NCBI GenBank assembly: GCA_027487315.1
Contig: JAIYDW010000086.1
Span: forward strand, 1-35,750
Direction: 5' to 3'
DNA from: Verrucomicrobiaceae bacterium
GTDB lineage: Bacteria; Verrucomicrobiota; Verrucomicrobiia; Verrucomicrobiales; Verrucomicrobiaceae
Length of the DNA stretch: 35,750 nucleotides
Positions 1 to 7,949 of the stretch are shown in pieces (positions within the stretch are counted from its first letter, which is position 1; every line of letters starts with the position of its first letter). The notes under the pieces were generated by a model, which had not been told where the DNA came from, made no database searches, and saw nothing but the letters and a program-made list of their open reading frames with translations. The position numbers were made by a program, and so were the translations under genes.

Positions 1-494
1 ACAGTGGGCATGGAGAGCATATCGACTCCGCGAGTGTTTTGCAGAGAGCTTTGCAGCTCACTCAATCGTTGCTGGCCGATGGCACTGTAGTTCTCGAAGT
101 CAAAGATATCGGGGAACAGATCATTTGCCTCCGCATCGGACACGGCGGCATCGGAAAGATGCAGGAGCTTGGCGGTCATCTTCACATGACCTTCCGGCGT
201 CGTCTCAGGCGTGACGATGGCCATGCCGTTCATCCCTGGCGCGATCTCCCAATACCCCAGCACGGCTGATTCACCCGGTTTGAGCCGCACTTTGCCTTTC
301 GAGGCGATTTTCAGTAGTTTTCGAGCTGCGGGATTTTTATCGACTTTTGGCGATGTTGGAGCCGAAAGGCTTGTTGGAGGCGTGGCGAAAGTTTTGGGCA
401 CTGAAACCCGCTCTTTCGTCCCAAAGGCCGTTCGCATGAGCCAGAACGCGATGAGGCACAAGACAAGGCAGAGAAGAATGATGGAGCGGCGCAT
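1..494 (-). CDS. Membrane-anchored hypothetical protein, C-terminus beyond window
   Basis: An open minus-strand frame runs from the ATG at 494 to the left edge (164 codons visible, no stop). Residues 1-20 form a hydrophobic segment after two arginines (MRRSIILLCLV...), so a signal anchor or signal peptide is likely. A Pro/Ser/Thr-rich spacer follows (about residues 31-55), then a folded-looking region. The last visible residues read RGVDMLSMPTV. That resembles the 'GVDxLSxPxV' stretch of secretin-like domains, in which a 'TxSGQ'-type motif usually follows, but the decisive part lies outside the window. Its first eleven residues are identical to those of the tiny ORF at 834-932. It is the last gene of the minus-strand block and starts 13 bases after the DUF2834 stop. 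The reading frame is likely real; the function is unknown. Confidence 0.6.
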   Translation of the reverse strand, partial: MRRSIILLCLVLCLIAFWLMRTAFGTKERVSVPKTFATPPTSLSAPTSPKVDKNPAARKLLKIASKGKVRLKPGESAVLGYWEIAPGMNGMAIVTPETTPEGHVKMTAKLLHLSDAAVSDAEANDLFPDIFDFENYSAIGQQRLSELQSSLQNTRGVDMLSMPT

Positions 495-496
495 GA
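464..496 (-). repeat. 33-bp direct repeat, copy A
   Basis: This segment matches 902-934 at 31 of 33 positions in the same orientation. It covers the start codon and first codons of the leftmost gene, encoding MRRSIILLCLV in both copies. Confidence 0.75.
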
Positions 497-507
497 CTGA
501 GCTTGGT

Positions 508-837
508 TCATTTCGCCGAAAGATTTTGCCGCGACTTTTTAATCCAAAGCCAAAGACAGGCGGGCACGCTGAACATCATGCTGCCAACCAGGGACATGAT
601 GATGAAGGCGATCCCTCCAGGCGCTTTCAAACCTTGCCGATGAATGAGCCAGGCAAAGAAGAACATCAGTGCAAAAGCTTCGACGATGAAGACCAGGGCT
701 ATCGGGTTCGTCATCGCTGCGACAACCAGATCCCAACGCGTGATGGACAGATAGACAAAGGCTCCGTTGGGAACCACGAGGCCGAAGATGGCCATCACGA
801 GGAACATGGTTTTCTGGGTTTCGGTGAAGTTATTCAT
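508..837 (-). CDS. DUF2834-like small membrane protein
   Basis: A 109-residue protein with three to four predicted membrane helices, at roughly residues 8-30, 38-62, 72-92 and a short tail. The pattern (FLVMAIFGLVVPNGAF near the N-terminus, TNPIALVFIVEAFAL in the middle, a Pro-containing last helix, then a Lys/Arg-rich tail) fits the DUF2834 family of roughly 100-residue inner-membrane proteins of unknown function. Its ATG overlaps the stop of the upstream tiny ORF (ATGA), which suggests translational coupling. It sits downstream of the FAD oxidoreductase on the same strand. The family assignment rests on hydrophobic pattern and length, not on a profile search. Confidence 0.72.
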   Translation of the reverse strand: MNNFTETQKTMFLVMAIFGLVVPNGAFVYLSITRWDLVVAAMTNPIALVFIVEAFALMFFFAWLIHRQGLKAPGGIAFIIMSLVGSMMFSVPACLWLWIKKSRQNLSAK

Positions 838-932
838 GATTCAGATGCAGGGGAAAGCAGACAGAGCCTTGTTTCATTCGTGCGGCCACTAACACAAGCC
901 ACGAGGCAGAGAAGGATGATGGAGCGGCGCAT
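834..932 (-). CDS. Tiny lipoprotein-like ORF or truncated gene copy
   Basis: A 32-codon frame begins MRRSIILLCLVAC. The LVAC sequence is a good lipobox with Cys13 as the lipidated residue, leaving a 20-residue mature peptide. The first eleven residues equal those of the protein starting at 494, so it may instead be a duplicated 5' fragment of that gene in which the rest has been lost. Its TGA overlaps the DUF2834 ATG, and it starts 34 bases after the FAD oxidoreductase stop. Either a genuine micro-lipoprotein or a remnant is possible; I lean slightly to a remnant that is still translated. Confidence 0.35.
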   Translation of the reverse strand: MRRSIILLCLVACVSGRTNETRLCLLSPASES

Positions 933-934
933 GA
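902..934 (-). repeat. 33-bp direct repeat, copy B
   Basis: Second copy of the segment at 464-496, with two mismatches. Weaker similarity continues a few bases further downstream in the reading direction, with a small indel. Confidence 0.75.
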
Positions 935-966
935 ATGACAGGGTGTTGGGTTCTTTTGAGTAAGGC

Positions 967-2601
967 TCAAAACTCCGGCGGGCCGTTGAGGTGCTCGCAT
1001 TTCTCGGGTTGGCCTGGGAGGAAATCGATGACTTGGTTTTGGGCGCGGAGTTTTTCCTGGAGGGCGGCGACGTTTACCTTTTGCACGGTGATTTCTTCTT
1101 TCACCGCCATGGTAGCGGCGACTCCGGCGGCGTGGCCGGTGATCATCCAGGTGCTCTCGAGGCGGAGGGTGCAAAAGGCCACATGCGTGTAGCTGGCCGC
1201 GCCGGGCACAAGCAGGTTGGTGCATTCAGCGGGCTTCGGCGTCAGGGCGCGATACGGGATCTGATTGGCGTAGCCCATGCGCCAGATACGGCCTTCGTTG
1301 ACGAACTCGTTTTCATTCAAGGCCACGCGCTGAACGTGATGGCAGTCGATGAAGTGGCTGCTCATGCCGATGCTATCCGGCTTGCGGCGGTCGGTCTGCA
1401 CGTCGTGCTGCGTCATGACATGCTCGCCTCTCATGCGGCGGGCTTCGCGGACATAAAGCTGGTGGGGCAGATGGCCATTGTCGGCGAACTCATCCTTGTG
1501 CAGGCCAAGCGCCTTCATTTCCTGCCGCACCTTTGCTGGCACCGCATCGTCGGTGGCAAGGAAATGAAGCAGGCCGAGGGTGTAATCCATATGATCCTCC
1601 TCAATGCGGGCACGCTGCTCGTAGCTGGCATCCGGCCAGTCGAACTGTCCGCCGAAGTGCCCCAGGGAAAAGATGGCGGATTGCTTGTTGTTCAGCTCGA
1701 ACTTGCCGTTCCGCCGCTCGTAGAGGTCGATGATGTCGTAGAGCTTCACCGGCTTCTTTTGCGCTGTCTGATCGCGCAGCCAATCGGCAAGCAGTGAGTA
1801 ACGCGTGGCGTCGTAGTGCTTCGGCGCGGGGATGGGCACCTGGAACTGCGGGTCTTTGGCCACGGTGAGACGGAAATTGTAGTTCATGGGTGCGCGATGT
1901 GCCGCGCCTTCCGTGAGGTCTTTGGCCCAAGCGCTGATGCCGGGCAGGAGCTTGCCCTGCGCATCCACGGTGCGAGCTTTGCGCGGAGTTTTGTCAAAAC
2001 GGATGCCCGCTGCTTCTTCGCCAAACTCCGCCTTGGACTCTCGGCCCACGGCATACTTCACACCCGCTCGTGCCATGAGGTCGCCCTCGTAGCTGGCATC
2101 GATGAACACCTTTGCCGTGAGCTTCGTGCCATCGGTCAAAGTAATGCCTGTGATCTTTGCACCGTCTTTCGTCACCGTGTCCACACTCGCGCCGTAGCGC
2201 ACCTCCACGCCCGCTTCTTTGAGCATGTCCAAATATACCTTCTCCGCGACGCTGGACTCGAAGAAGTAAATGGTATCGAGCCGATTGTCCTTGTGTGGGT
2301 AAGTCTGCTGGGCCTTCGTCTCCTCATAGTGCCTGCCCATGCGCCGATAAAAATCGTCTGCAAAGCCACCAATGGTCCACTTCAGCATGTGCTCGCTCTC
2401 CGCCGTGTTGATGCCGCTCGTGCTGAGGCCGCCGACATGCTTTGTCGGCTCGATGAGCACCACTTTTGCGCCTTCACGCGCTGCGGTGATGGAAGCCGCA
2501 AGGCCGCAAGGCACGCCTGAATAGACGACGATATCAGGCGAGGCGGCATGCAGCGATGAACACGCCAAAGCGAAAATGCTGATGAGCTTCATCTTCTTCA
2601 T
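967..2601 (-). CDS. Secreted FAD-dependent oxidoreductase
   Basis: A 544-residue protein. A signal peptide (about residues 1-19, ending SSLHA|A) is followed by a Rossmann FAD-binding start, DIVVYSGVPCGLAASITAA, then REGAKVVLIEP with the acidic residue that binds the ribose. The GGLSTSGIN motif and the late ATMAV region are typical of the FAD_oxidored family (PF12831) often seen in Planctomycetota and Verrucomicrobiota glycan clusters, sometimes labelled xanthan-lyase-like. The substrate is unknown; export suggests a periplasmic or Tat/Sec-secreted enzyme, although FAD loading of a Sec protein would be unusual and no clear twin-arginine is seen. Its ATG overlaps the upstream LamG stop (ATGA), so the two are translationally coupled. 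Confidence 0.9.
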   Translation of the reverse strand: MKKMKLISIFALACSSLHAASPDIVVYSGVPCGLAASITAAREGAKVVLIEPTKHVGGLSTSGINTAESEHMLKWTIGGFADDFYRRMGRHYEETKAQQTYPHKDNRLDTIYFFESSVAEKVYLDMLKEAGVEVRYGASVDTVTKDGAKITGITLTDGTKLTAKVFIDASYEGDLMARAGVKYAVGRESKAEFGEEAAGIRFDKTPRKARTVDAQGKLLPGISAWAKDLTEGAAHRAPMNYNFRLTVAKDPQFQVPIPAPKHYDATRYSLLADWLRDQTAQKKPVKLYDIIDLYERRNGKFELNNKQSAIFSLGHFGGQFDWPDASYEQRARIEEDHMDYTLGLLHFLATDDAVPAKVRQEMKALGLHKDEFADNGHLPHQLYVREARRMRGEHVMTQHDVQTDRRKPDSIGMSSHFIDCHHVQRVALNENEFVNEGRIWRMGYANQIPYRALTPKPAECTNLLVPGAASYTHVAFCTLRLESTWMITGHAAGVAATMAVKEEITVQKVNVAALQEKLRAQNQVIDFLPGQPEKCEHLNGPPEF

Positions 2602-3824
2602 GGCTTCGGATTTCGGATTTCCGCCAGCTTCGCCAACTCTGCCGTGCTAAGCGCCCGGTCAAACACGGCCACGCCGCCGATCCAGCCAGTGAAACCAACA
2701 CCGCGCGAGCTGTGGATGACGCGGCCGATGGTGAAGGGGCCGCCGCTTTGCGCGTCTTTCGGCGTGTAAAGGTCATGTGGATACCACCAGGGGTTCAGGC
2801 GCAGGGCCACGAGATCACGAGCGACTTCTTTTCCGCCGCGCAGGGTCACTTCGATCTTGGTGAAGCGATGCTCGCGCAGCTCGACACGTTCCTCGGCGGA
2901 CTCACGCAGCACTTTCACGCTCACCGGCTCGGCTTCGGGCGGGTTGTAGTATTGATCTTTGGGAAAGCTCTCGTCCTCGCCGTCTTGCTTGGCGAGCAGC
3001 TTCGCGTAGTGGCCCTGCATGTAGGCGTTGTAGGCGGAGGAGATGAGCCTGTCGTTCTTGGGGTTGTCGAGCCAGCGATCACCGGAGACGCCGTTCAGCC
3101 AGCCGGTGAGTTCGTCTTTTTGATGATTGAAGGTCATCGCAAAGCACTGCCAAGACTTGCCGAGCACCTCGGCGGGCGAGTCAGCAGGCACTTCGGGCGA
3201 GAGATCGGCGGAGTTGCACTTGTGGAGGGCGTATTTATTCAGGAAGGAACTCGCGCCGTTCTCCGACACATGACCGCAGGCGCTGCCTTGCTTGTTCAGG
3301 CCGGCAAAGAGCGCGTATTGTCGCTGCCCGCGCTCCACCTTCGCGATGGTGGTCGTGGTCTTTTCCTTCAAATCGGTGCCTTCATGCCAGATGCCCGCCA
3401 GCGCATGATTCCCACTCTCGCGGATCGCCCACACGACCACCGTGACCGACTTGCCCGAGCCCTTGATGTCCAGCGGCGTGTCGTGCAGTCGCGAGCGAGG
3501 CACGAAGAGGAAGGGGCGAAAGTCAGCATCGGTTTCTTTGACAATGCGAATGGCATTCCCGAACGGTCCACGACCCAACTGCGGAAAGTCCGCATACGTC
3601 GCCTCACGACCCGCGCCCCAGTAGTCCTTGATGTAGTTCGCGGCATCAAGCGGGTAGTCCGTCGTGGCTCCAGCAGGCACATGCGCCGTGAAACGTTTGG
3701 CACCATCGGTTTCACGTTTTGAGAAATCCCAAAACGCCACGAGGCCGGGCGTGTTGGTGACCGTGGCGACGGGTTCGGCAGCGAGGACAGGAAAGGCGAG
3801 GAGGAGTGCGAGGTGTTTCATCAT
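2598..3824 (-). CDS. Secreted LamG-like (concanavalin A fold) protein
   Basis: I place the start at the ATG at 3824 (next ATG at 3821), because MMKHLALLLAFPVLAAEP is a clean signal peptide; an upstream in-frame ATG at 3857 would put polar residues before it. About 408 residues. The body looks like a LamG/concanavalin-like domain (near the N-terminus GLVAFWDFSK; near the C-terminus GWIGGVAVFDRALSTAELAKL, the classic end of a Laminin_G_3 domain). The function is probably carbohydrate binding or a lyase-like fold; no catalytic residues can be named. It overlaps the FAD oxidoreductase by four bases and follows the sugar-dehydrogenase/cytochrome gene by 57 bases, so it is probably in the same transcript. 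Confidence 0.82.
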   Translation of the reverse strand: MMKHLALLLAFPVLAAEPVATVTNTPGLVAFWDFSKRETDGAKRFTAHVPAGATTDYPLDAANYIKDYWGAGREATYADFPQLGRGPFGNAIRIVKETDADFRPFLFVPRSRLHDTPLDIKGSGKSVTVVVWAIRESGNHALAGIWHEGTDLKEKTTTTIAKVERGQRQYALFAGLNKQGSACGHVSENGASSFLNKYALHKCNSADLSPEVPADSPAEVLGKSWQCFAMTFNHQKDELTGWLNGVSGDRWLDNPKNDRLISSAYNAYMQGHYAKLLAKQDGEDESFPKDQYYNPPEAEPVSVKVLRESAEERVELREHRFTKIEVTLRGGKEVARDLVALRLNPWWYPHDLYTPKDAQSGGPFTIGRVIHSSRGVGFTGWIGGVAVFDRALSTAELAKLAEIRNPKP

Positions 3825-3881
3825 ATGGATGCTGCTGTAGATGCATGTGTTGGTCAATGTTTCGGCTAAGCAGAAGTCACT

Positions 3882-6494
3882 TTACTGGGGCAGTGACAGG
3901 ATCCACTGCTTGAGCAGGTCCACGGCGCGGGTGTCGGTTTCGCGGGTGCCTACGAGGGGCATGCGGAGGAAGCCTTCGCTGGCGGTCATGCGGGTGAGGA
4001 TCTGACTGTGAGCGCTGTCTCCAGGGGCGATGATGCGGCGGGCGGTGTTTCCGCCATGATTGATGACGAGGCCGTTGATGAGGCCGGTTTGCTCCAGTGC
4101 AATTTCGGGGCGGAGATTCCAGGGTGTGGGGGAAAGACCGCCGGGTTGATGACAATTGGCGCAGTTCACGGCGAGGTAGCTGCGGGAACGCTCAGCGATG
4201 GGGGCTGATGAATCACCTGGGGTGGCGTGTTTGGGTTCGGCGCTGGCAGGTTGTGACCGGCCTGCGAGCAGTCCGTGCTTACTGAAGAGGTCGAGTTGAT
4301 TGCCGGGAAATCCTTTGAGGATGGCTTCGCGATTGAGTTGCCGCGTGTTGAAGGACAGGGCAAAACCTGCATTGGGGTTGTGGCACATCACGCACTCTGC
4401 TTGACCGGGAAATCGCCAGGTCTGGCTGCGTGACACGCCTTGTTCGCTGACGGTGATCTGCGCTTCGGCACCCGACTCGGGGACGAGGGTGGCTTCTGTT
4501 CCCGAGTCATTCCAGCGATAGCTGACGCCATAGGCACCGGCTTCATTTTTCACGAGCAGGCGCGTCTCGATGGGGCGGGCGGTTTTGAGGTTTCCGCGTT
4601 CGGTTTCCAAATCCAGATGCTGCACCCAGATCATGCCTGCGGGGAAGCTCCAGTTGCCATCCCGTGAGCCTTCAATGCGGCTGGTGAGGTCCGGCATGAC
4701 GAACCAATGGCGTGAGAGGGCGTGGTCGTTCCAGGCGGGATGATTCACCGCGTAGGGCAACACCGACGAGGCGGGAGAGAGTTCGCTTGGGCGTGTAAAG
4801 AGGCGCGTGTCACTGAGCTTCTGCGGGAATCCGACGCCCGGCTTGCCTGCGACGAGGCGGAGGATTTTGCCGCCGCTGTAATCCGTGGCCAGCACGTCGC
4901 CATTCGTGGGATCGGCATGAAAGGCGGTGATGCCGCTCTTTCCGGTGAGGCGTGTGACCACGGGCGGCTTGCCCTCGCGGCGCAGGAGGCTCCACAGATT
5001 GCCCGACGCGTAGTCAGCGAAGAGGTATTTCCCTGCCAGTTCAGGGAATCGGCTGCCATGATAGACGAGGCCTCCCGTGATGGAGTTTCCCTGACCGGTG
5101 CCGGAGCCATGGGGATAGGCGTGGAGCGAAGGTACGCTTTCAAAGGCGGTTTCAGCGGCCGTGGGTTTCTTGGGGCCTGAGGCCAGGCCTTCGCGGTAGG
5201 GCCAGCCATAGTTGCCGCCTCGCGTGACGATGTTCACTTCCTCCCAGGAGCCGCCGCCGACATCGGCCATCCAGAGATCGCCGGTTTTGGGATCAAAATG
5301 TATCTGCCAGGGATTGCGCATGCCGATGGCCCAGAACTCAGTGCGCACCTTCTCCAAGGCGGTAAGATTCACGCCATTGAGCATGCCGTTCCATAAACCG
5401 CCGATGCTTTGATGGACGAATGGATTGTCCTTCGGGATGGCGAAGCGGGCTTTGCCATCGGTGAGGGGGATGGCGGGATGCGGGTTAGGCTCCAAGCCGC
5501 CGGGCTTGCGATCCACATCGATGCGCAGGATGCCGGAGAAGAAGTTTTTGCTGATGTTCTGACCATTTTCGTATTGGTCATTCTGGCCGCCTTCATCACC
5601 GAGGGAGATGTAGAGATAGCCGTCAGGCCCAAAGCGCAGAGATGAACCTTGGTGATTGGGGGCTTGATCGAGTTGCTCGATGAAAACGACCTCAGAAGCG
5701 CTGTCCGCCAGCATGGGATTGTCAGCCCGCCTTTCGAAACGCGAGACGCGCTCATAGGATCGGCCATCCGATTTCGTGATCGAATAAAAGACAAAGAACT
5801 GGCGGTTCTCTGCCTGTTTCGGATGAAACGCGATGCCTGTGAGCCCTTGTTCGTTTTCCGTCGCTAGCTTCTCTCCACGGCTTTTGAGAAGGGCGTTGAG
5901 ATCCAAAAAGATAAGGGACTCCAGCTTCGGGGCCTTCAGATCCGGGACCAGGCGAATGATCCCTGTTTTCTTCTCGAGGACAAACAAGCGTGGGGATTTG
6001 CCCGCGATGGACTCCAGCCCGCAGGGCTCGTCAAAACGCAGTCCCGGCAGCGCATCCGTCCATTCGTAGGCGGTGGACGGCGGAGCCGCTGGCACATTGA
6101 GCGTGGCATTGGTCAGCCGCAGCTGCTTGGAAAGGCTGATGGAGACTTTGGCCGTCGCAGAATCCCCATTCTGAGTGGCGACACGATAGACGAACGAGTC
6201 GTTTTCAAAGCCTGCTCCGCTGTGCGTGTATTCGATGATGCCGCCCTCCATCACGATGGCTTGACCCTGAGTCGGCGGGGTTTCGATCACCAGCGTTCGG
6301 GAGTCGATCTTGCCCGCTTTGCTATAGTCGTTGTTCAGAACAGGAAGGCGTTCCTGGCCGCCTGGATGCAAAGTAAACTTATCTCCATTGACGAACAAGG
6401 TGCGCGTTGGTGTCGTGGGCGACTGAGCGGATAACGGCGTGATCGCCGTCATGAAAACGAGCGAGGTGCTGAGGAAGAACGGGGATCGGGGCAT
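3882..6494 (-). CDS. Cadherin-like / GSDH-type beta-propeller / diheme fusion protein
   Basis: An 870-residue exported protein (signal peptide about 1-23). Three parts are visible. About residues 30-125 form a cadherin/VCBS-like beta domain (LPVLNNDYS..., IIEYTHSGAGFENDSFVYRV). About 145-560 form a glucose/sorbosone dehydrogenase-like six-bladed propeller (GLTGIAFHP, NHQGSSLRFGPDGYLYISLGD, MRNPWQIHFDP, GGNYGWPYREG). The C-terminal part has two CxxCH heme-attachment motifs, CVMCH at Cys701 and CANCH at Cys778. This order matches the family I know as TIGR03806 (HNE_0200-like). The likely role is periplasmic sugar or alcohol oxidation, with electrons passed to the attached hemes. Cofactor (PQQ or none) and substrate are not determined by the sequence alone. 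Confidence 0.88.
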   Translation of the reverse strand: MPRSPFFLSTSLVFMTAITPLSAQSPTTPTRTLFVNGDKFTLHPGGQERLPVLNNDYSKAGKIDSRTLVIETPPTQGQAIVMEGGIIEYTHSGAGFENDSFVYRVATQNGDSATAKVSISLSKQLRLTNATLNVPAAPPSTAYEWTDALPGLRFDEPCGLESIAGKSPRLFVLEKKTGIIRLVPDLKAPKLESLIFLDLNALLKSRGEKLATENEQGLTGIAFHPKQAENRQFFVFYSITKSDGRSYERVSRFERRADNPMLADSASEVVFIEQLDQAPNHQGSSLRFGPDGYLYISLGDEGGQNDQYENGQNISKNFFSGILRIDVDRKPGGLEPNPHPAIPLTDGKARFAIPKDNPFVHQSIGGLWNGMLNGVNLTALEKVRTEFWAIGMRNPWQIHFDPKTGDLWMADVGGGSWEEVNIVTRGGNYGWPYREGLASGPKKPTAAETAFESVPSLHAYPHGSGTGQGNSITGGLVYHGSRFPELAGKYLFADYASGNLWSLLRREGKPPVVTRLTGKSGITAFHADPTNGDVLATDYSGGKILRLVAGKPGVGFPQKLSDTRLFTRPSELSPASSVLPYAVNHPAWNDHALSRHWFVMPDLTSRIEGSRDGNWSFPAGMIWVQHLDLETERGNLKTARPIETRLLVKNEAGAYGVSYRWNDSGTEATLVPESGAEAQITVSEQGVSRSQTWRFPGQAECVMCHNPNAGFALSFNTRQLNREAILKGFPGNQLDLFSKHGLLAGRSQPASAEPKHATPGDSSAPIAERSRSYLAVNCANCHQPGGLSPTPWNLRPEIALEQTGLINGLVINHGGNTARRIIAPGDSAHSQILTRMTASEGFLRMPLVGTRETDTRAVDLLKQWILSLPQ

Positions 6495-6556
6495 GTTAAA
6501 AAGTGTGTTCGTCTTTGGTCGAATATCATCGGTAGGTGGTCGAAGCCACAGAGGCG

Positions 6557-6613
6557 TTACCTCCGCCAGACACGCGCACGATGCATCTCGCTGTCACCGA
6601 TGAAGACGCTGCC
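6557..6613 (-). pseudogene. Relic of the 3' end of an NHL-repeat gene
   Basis: Read on the minus strand, this segment encodes GSVFIGDSEMHRARVWRR and a stop. It matches the last codons of the intact NHL gene (7950-9023), which end GSVFIGDSETHRVRVWRK, at about 53 of 58 bases including the stop. No upstream coding sequence remains. The 197-base gap 6495-6691 between the DUF6807 gene and the fusion gene holds nothing else I can recognise. It suggests a second NHL copy was deleted here. Confidence 0.75.
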
Positions 6614-6691
6614 ATCTCATTTGGAGAATTACTTTTGAGGAGTTGGTGTAAGAGGCGCTGTTGCATCATGTGGAGGAAGAATTTCCTTCGC

Positions 6692-7921
6692 TTACTTCGT
6701 TACGCTGACCACGGCGGGATGGGCCAGCGAGTTCCAGCAAGCATCGAAGAGCTTGGCGTCGGGTTCGCCGTCGGTGACGATGCAGCGATAGCGGGTCACA
6801 TAGGGCTTGCCGGGCTGGATCGAGAAGGCACCGAGCTTCTGCGGGACAATCGAAAAGTAAGGCATGTCCGGGTGCAGGCGCAGCGGCATCGGGAAGCGGA
6901 AATTGTCGGGGAAACCCAGCACGGCGGTGCCCGATAGGCCAGCGCTGGTCTTGCCTCCCAGGTAGCACCAACGAGCACGGGTTCCGTCGCCAATCTTGCG
7001 GTCGGTGATGCCTTCAGAGGTCAGGAAACGCGCCCCCTCCTTGCCGTTCCATGCGTCGGGGCCGCGCAGGCCAAAGCTGCCGTAATGGTATTCCGGGAGT
7101 TCGAGGGCGTCTTTGCCCGCGCAGACTTGAGTGGTCGTGAGGTCAAAGACGACCATGGGCTTGGGCCCCGATGGCACGTCATACAGCCGGACCGTCCAGT
7201 GGTCATGGAGCGCGGGGATCGGCGCGGGTCCCGTGAGGTCGGTCATCGTCAGCGTGGCCGCGAGTTGTTCGAAGACAGGATGTCCGCTGCCAGGCTTGCT
7301 CGTCGGGAGGAAGCTGGCGTGATCCAGGTCCACGCGACCCTTCTTGTTCTGCATGTTCCAGAAGTCGGTGGCCCGTCCTTGGAAGATCGCCTGGGTGTAA
7401 GGCGTCCAAATGCCGTGGTGGTGCGGATGATTGGATGGATAGTCGCCGGTCACGACGGCCCCGGAAGGCGAGTGAACCGGGTGGAGGTAGCCCGCGCGTA
7501 GAATGTCTGGACTGATGTCGGCGCGGGGCTTCCTCGTCTTGTCCATCCTGAAGTTGAGATGCTCCTTACCTCTGATGGAGATCGTTAGGCCGTCTTCGCC
7601 ATGGCTGTCGCCGTGCACCGCCTCTTTGGCTTCGGCATGGCGAAGTTCGAGGCTGACGCTCCTATTCGCCGGCACGAAGCCCAGCACGAGGATGAAGTGG
7701 CGAGAGGCATCTTCTTGCAACGGGTAGGCCCGTCCGTCGGCGTCGAAGGCACAGAGCCCCTTGAGGTCCGATGCGAGATCGGAGGATGGCATCGGCCCTT
7801 TGACCACCAGGGCGGCACGCTCGACCGGCGCGGGCGCGATCGTGACCATGGCGGCGGGTTCAGCGGCTCGAAGAGAAGCAGCTATTGCCAACGATGAGAT
7901 CCTGATGAGGCGCTTCAGCAT
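6692..7921 (-). CDS. Secreted DUF6807 (PmoA-like) protein
   Basis: I choose the ATG at 7921 because a signal peptide (MLKRLIRISSLAIAASLRAAEP) begins there; the 57 codons before it in the same frame are antisense-like overlap with the NHL gene. About 409 residues. The strongest family sign is YLHPVHSPSGAVVTGDYP followed by NHPHHHGIW, diagnostic of the PmoA/DUF6807 family (PF14100). Despite the 'methane oxygenase PmoA' label in databases, members have no membrane monooxygenase features and occur in polysaccharide clusters. The His cluster suggests metal binding or catalysis. It starts 28 bases after the NHL stop, so both are probably one transcript under LacI-type control. Confidence 0.88.
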   Translation of the reverse strand: MLKRLIRISSLAIAASLRAAEPAAMVTIAPAPVERAALVVKGPMPSSDLASDLKGLCAFDADGRAYPLQEDASRHFILVLGFVPANRSVSLELRHAEAKEAVHGDSHGEDGLTISIRGKEHLNFRMDKTRKPRADISPDILRAGYLHPVHSPSGAVVTGDYPSNHPHHHGIWTPYTQAIFQGRATDFWNMQNKKGRVDLDHASFLPTSKPGSGHPVFEQLAATLTMTDLTGPAPIPALHDHWTVRLYDVPSGPKPMVVFDLTTTQVCAGKDALELPEYHYGSFGLRGPDAWNGKEGARFLTSEGITDRKIGDGTRARWCYLGGKTSAGLSGTAVLGFPDNFRFPMPLRLHPDMPYFSIVPQKLGAFSIQPGKPYVTRYRCIVTDGEPDAKLFDACWNSLAHPAVVSVTK

Positions 7922-7949
7922 GATGTTTCGAAGGGGGATGCAGGAAAGG

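Noticed and set aside
211-963. 250-codon plus-strand frame
   Set aside because: Runs across three minus-strand frames and the 33-bp repeats; no domain or ribosome binding site.
991-1797. 268-codon plus-strand frame
   Set aside because: Antisense to the FAD oxidoreductase with its clear motifs; no support of its own.
2712-3722. 336-codon plus-strand frame
   Set aside because: Antisense to the LamG gene, no recognisable domain or signal; explained by high-GC codon structure.
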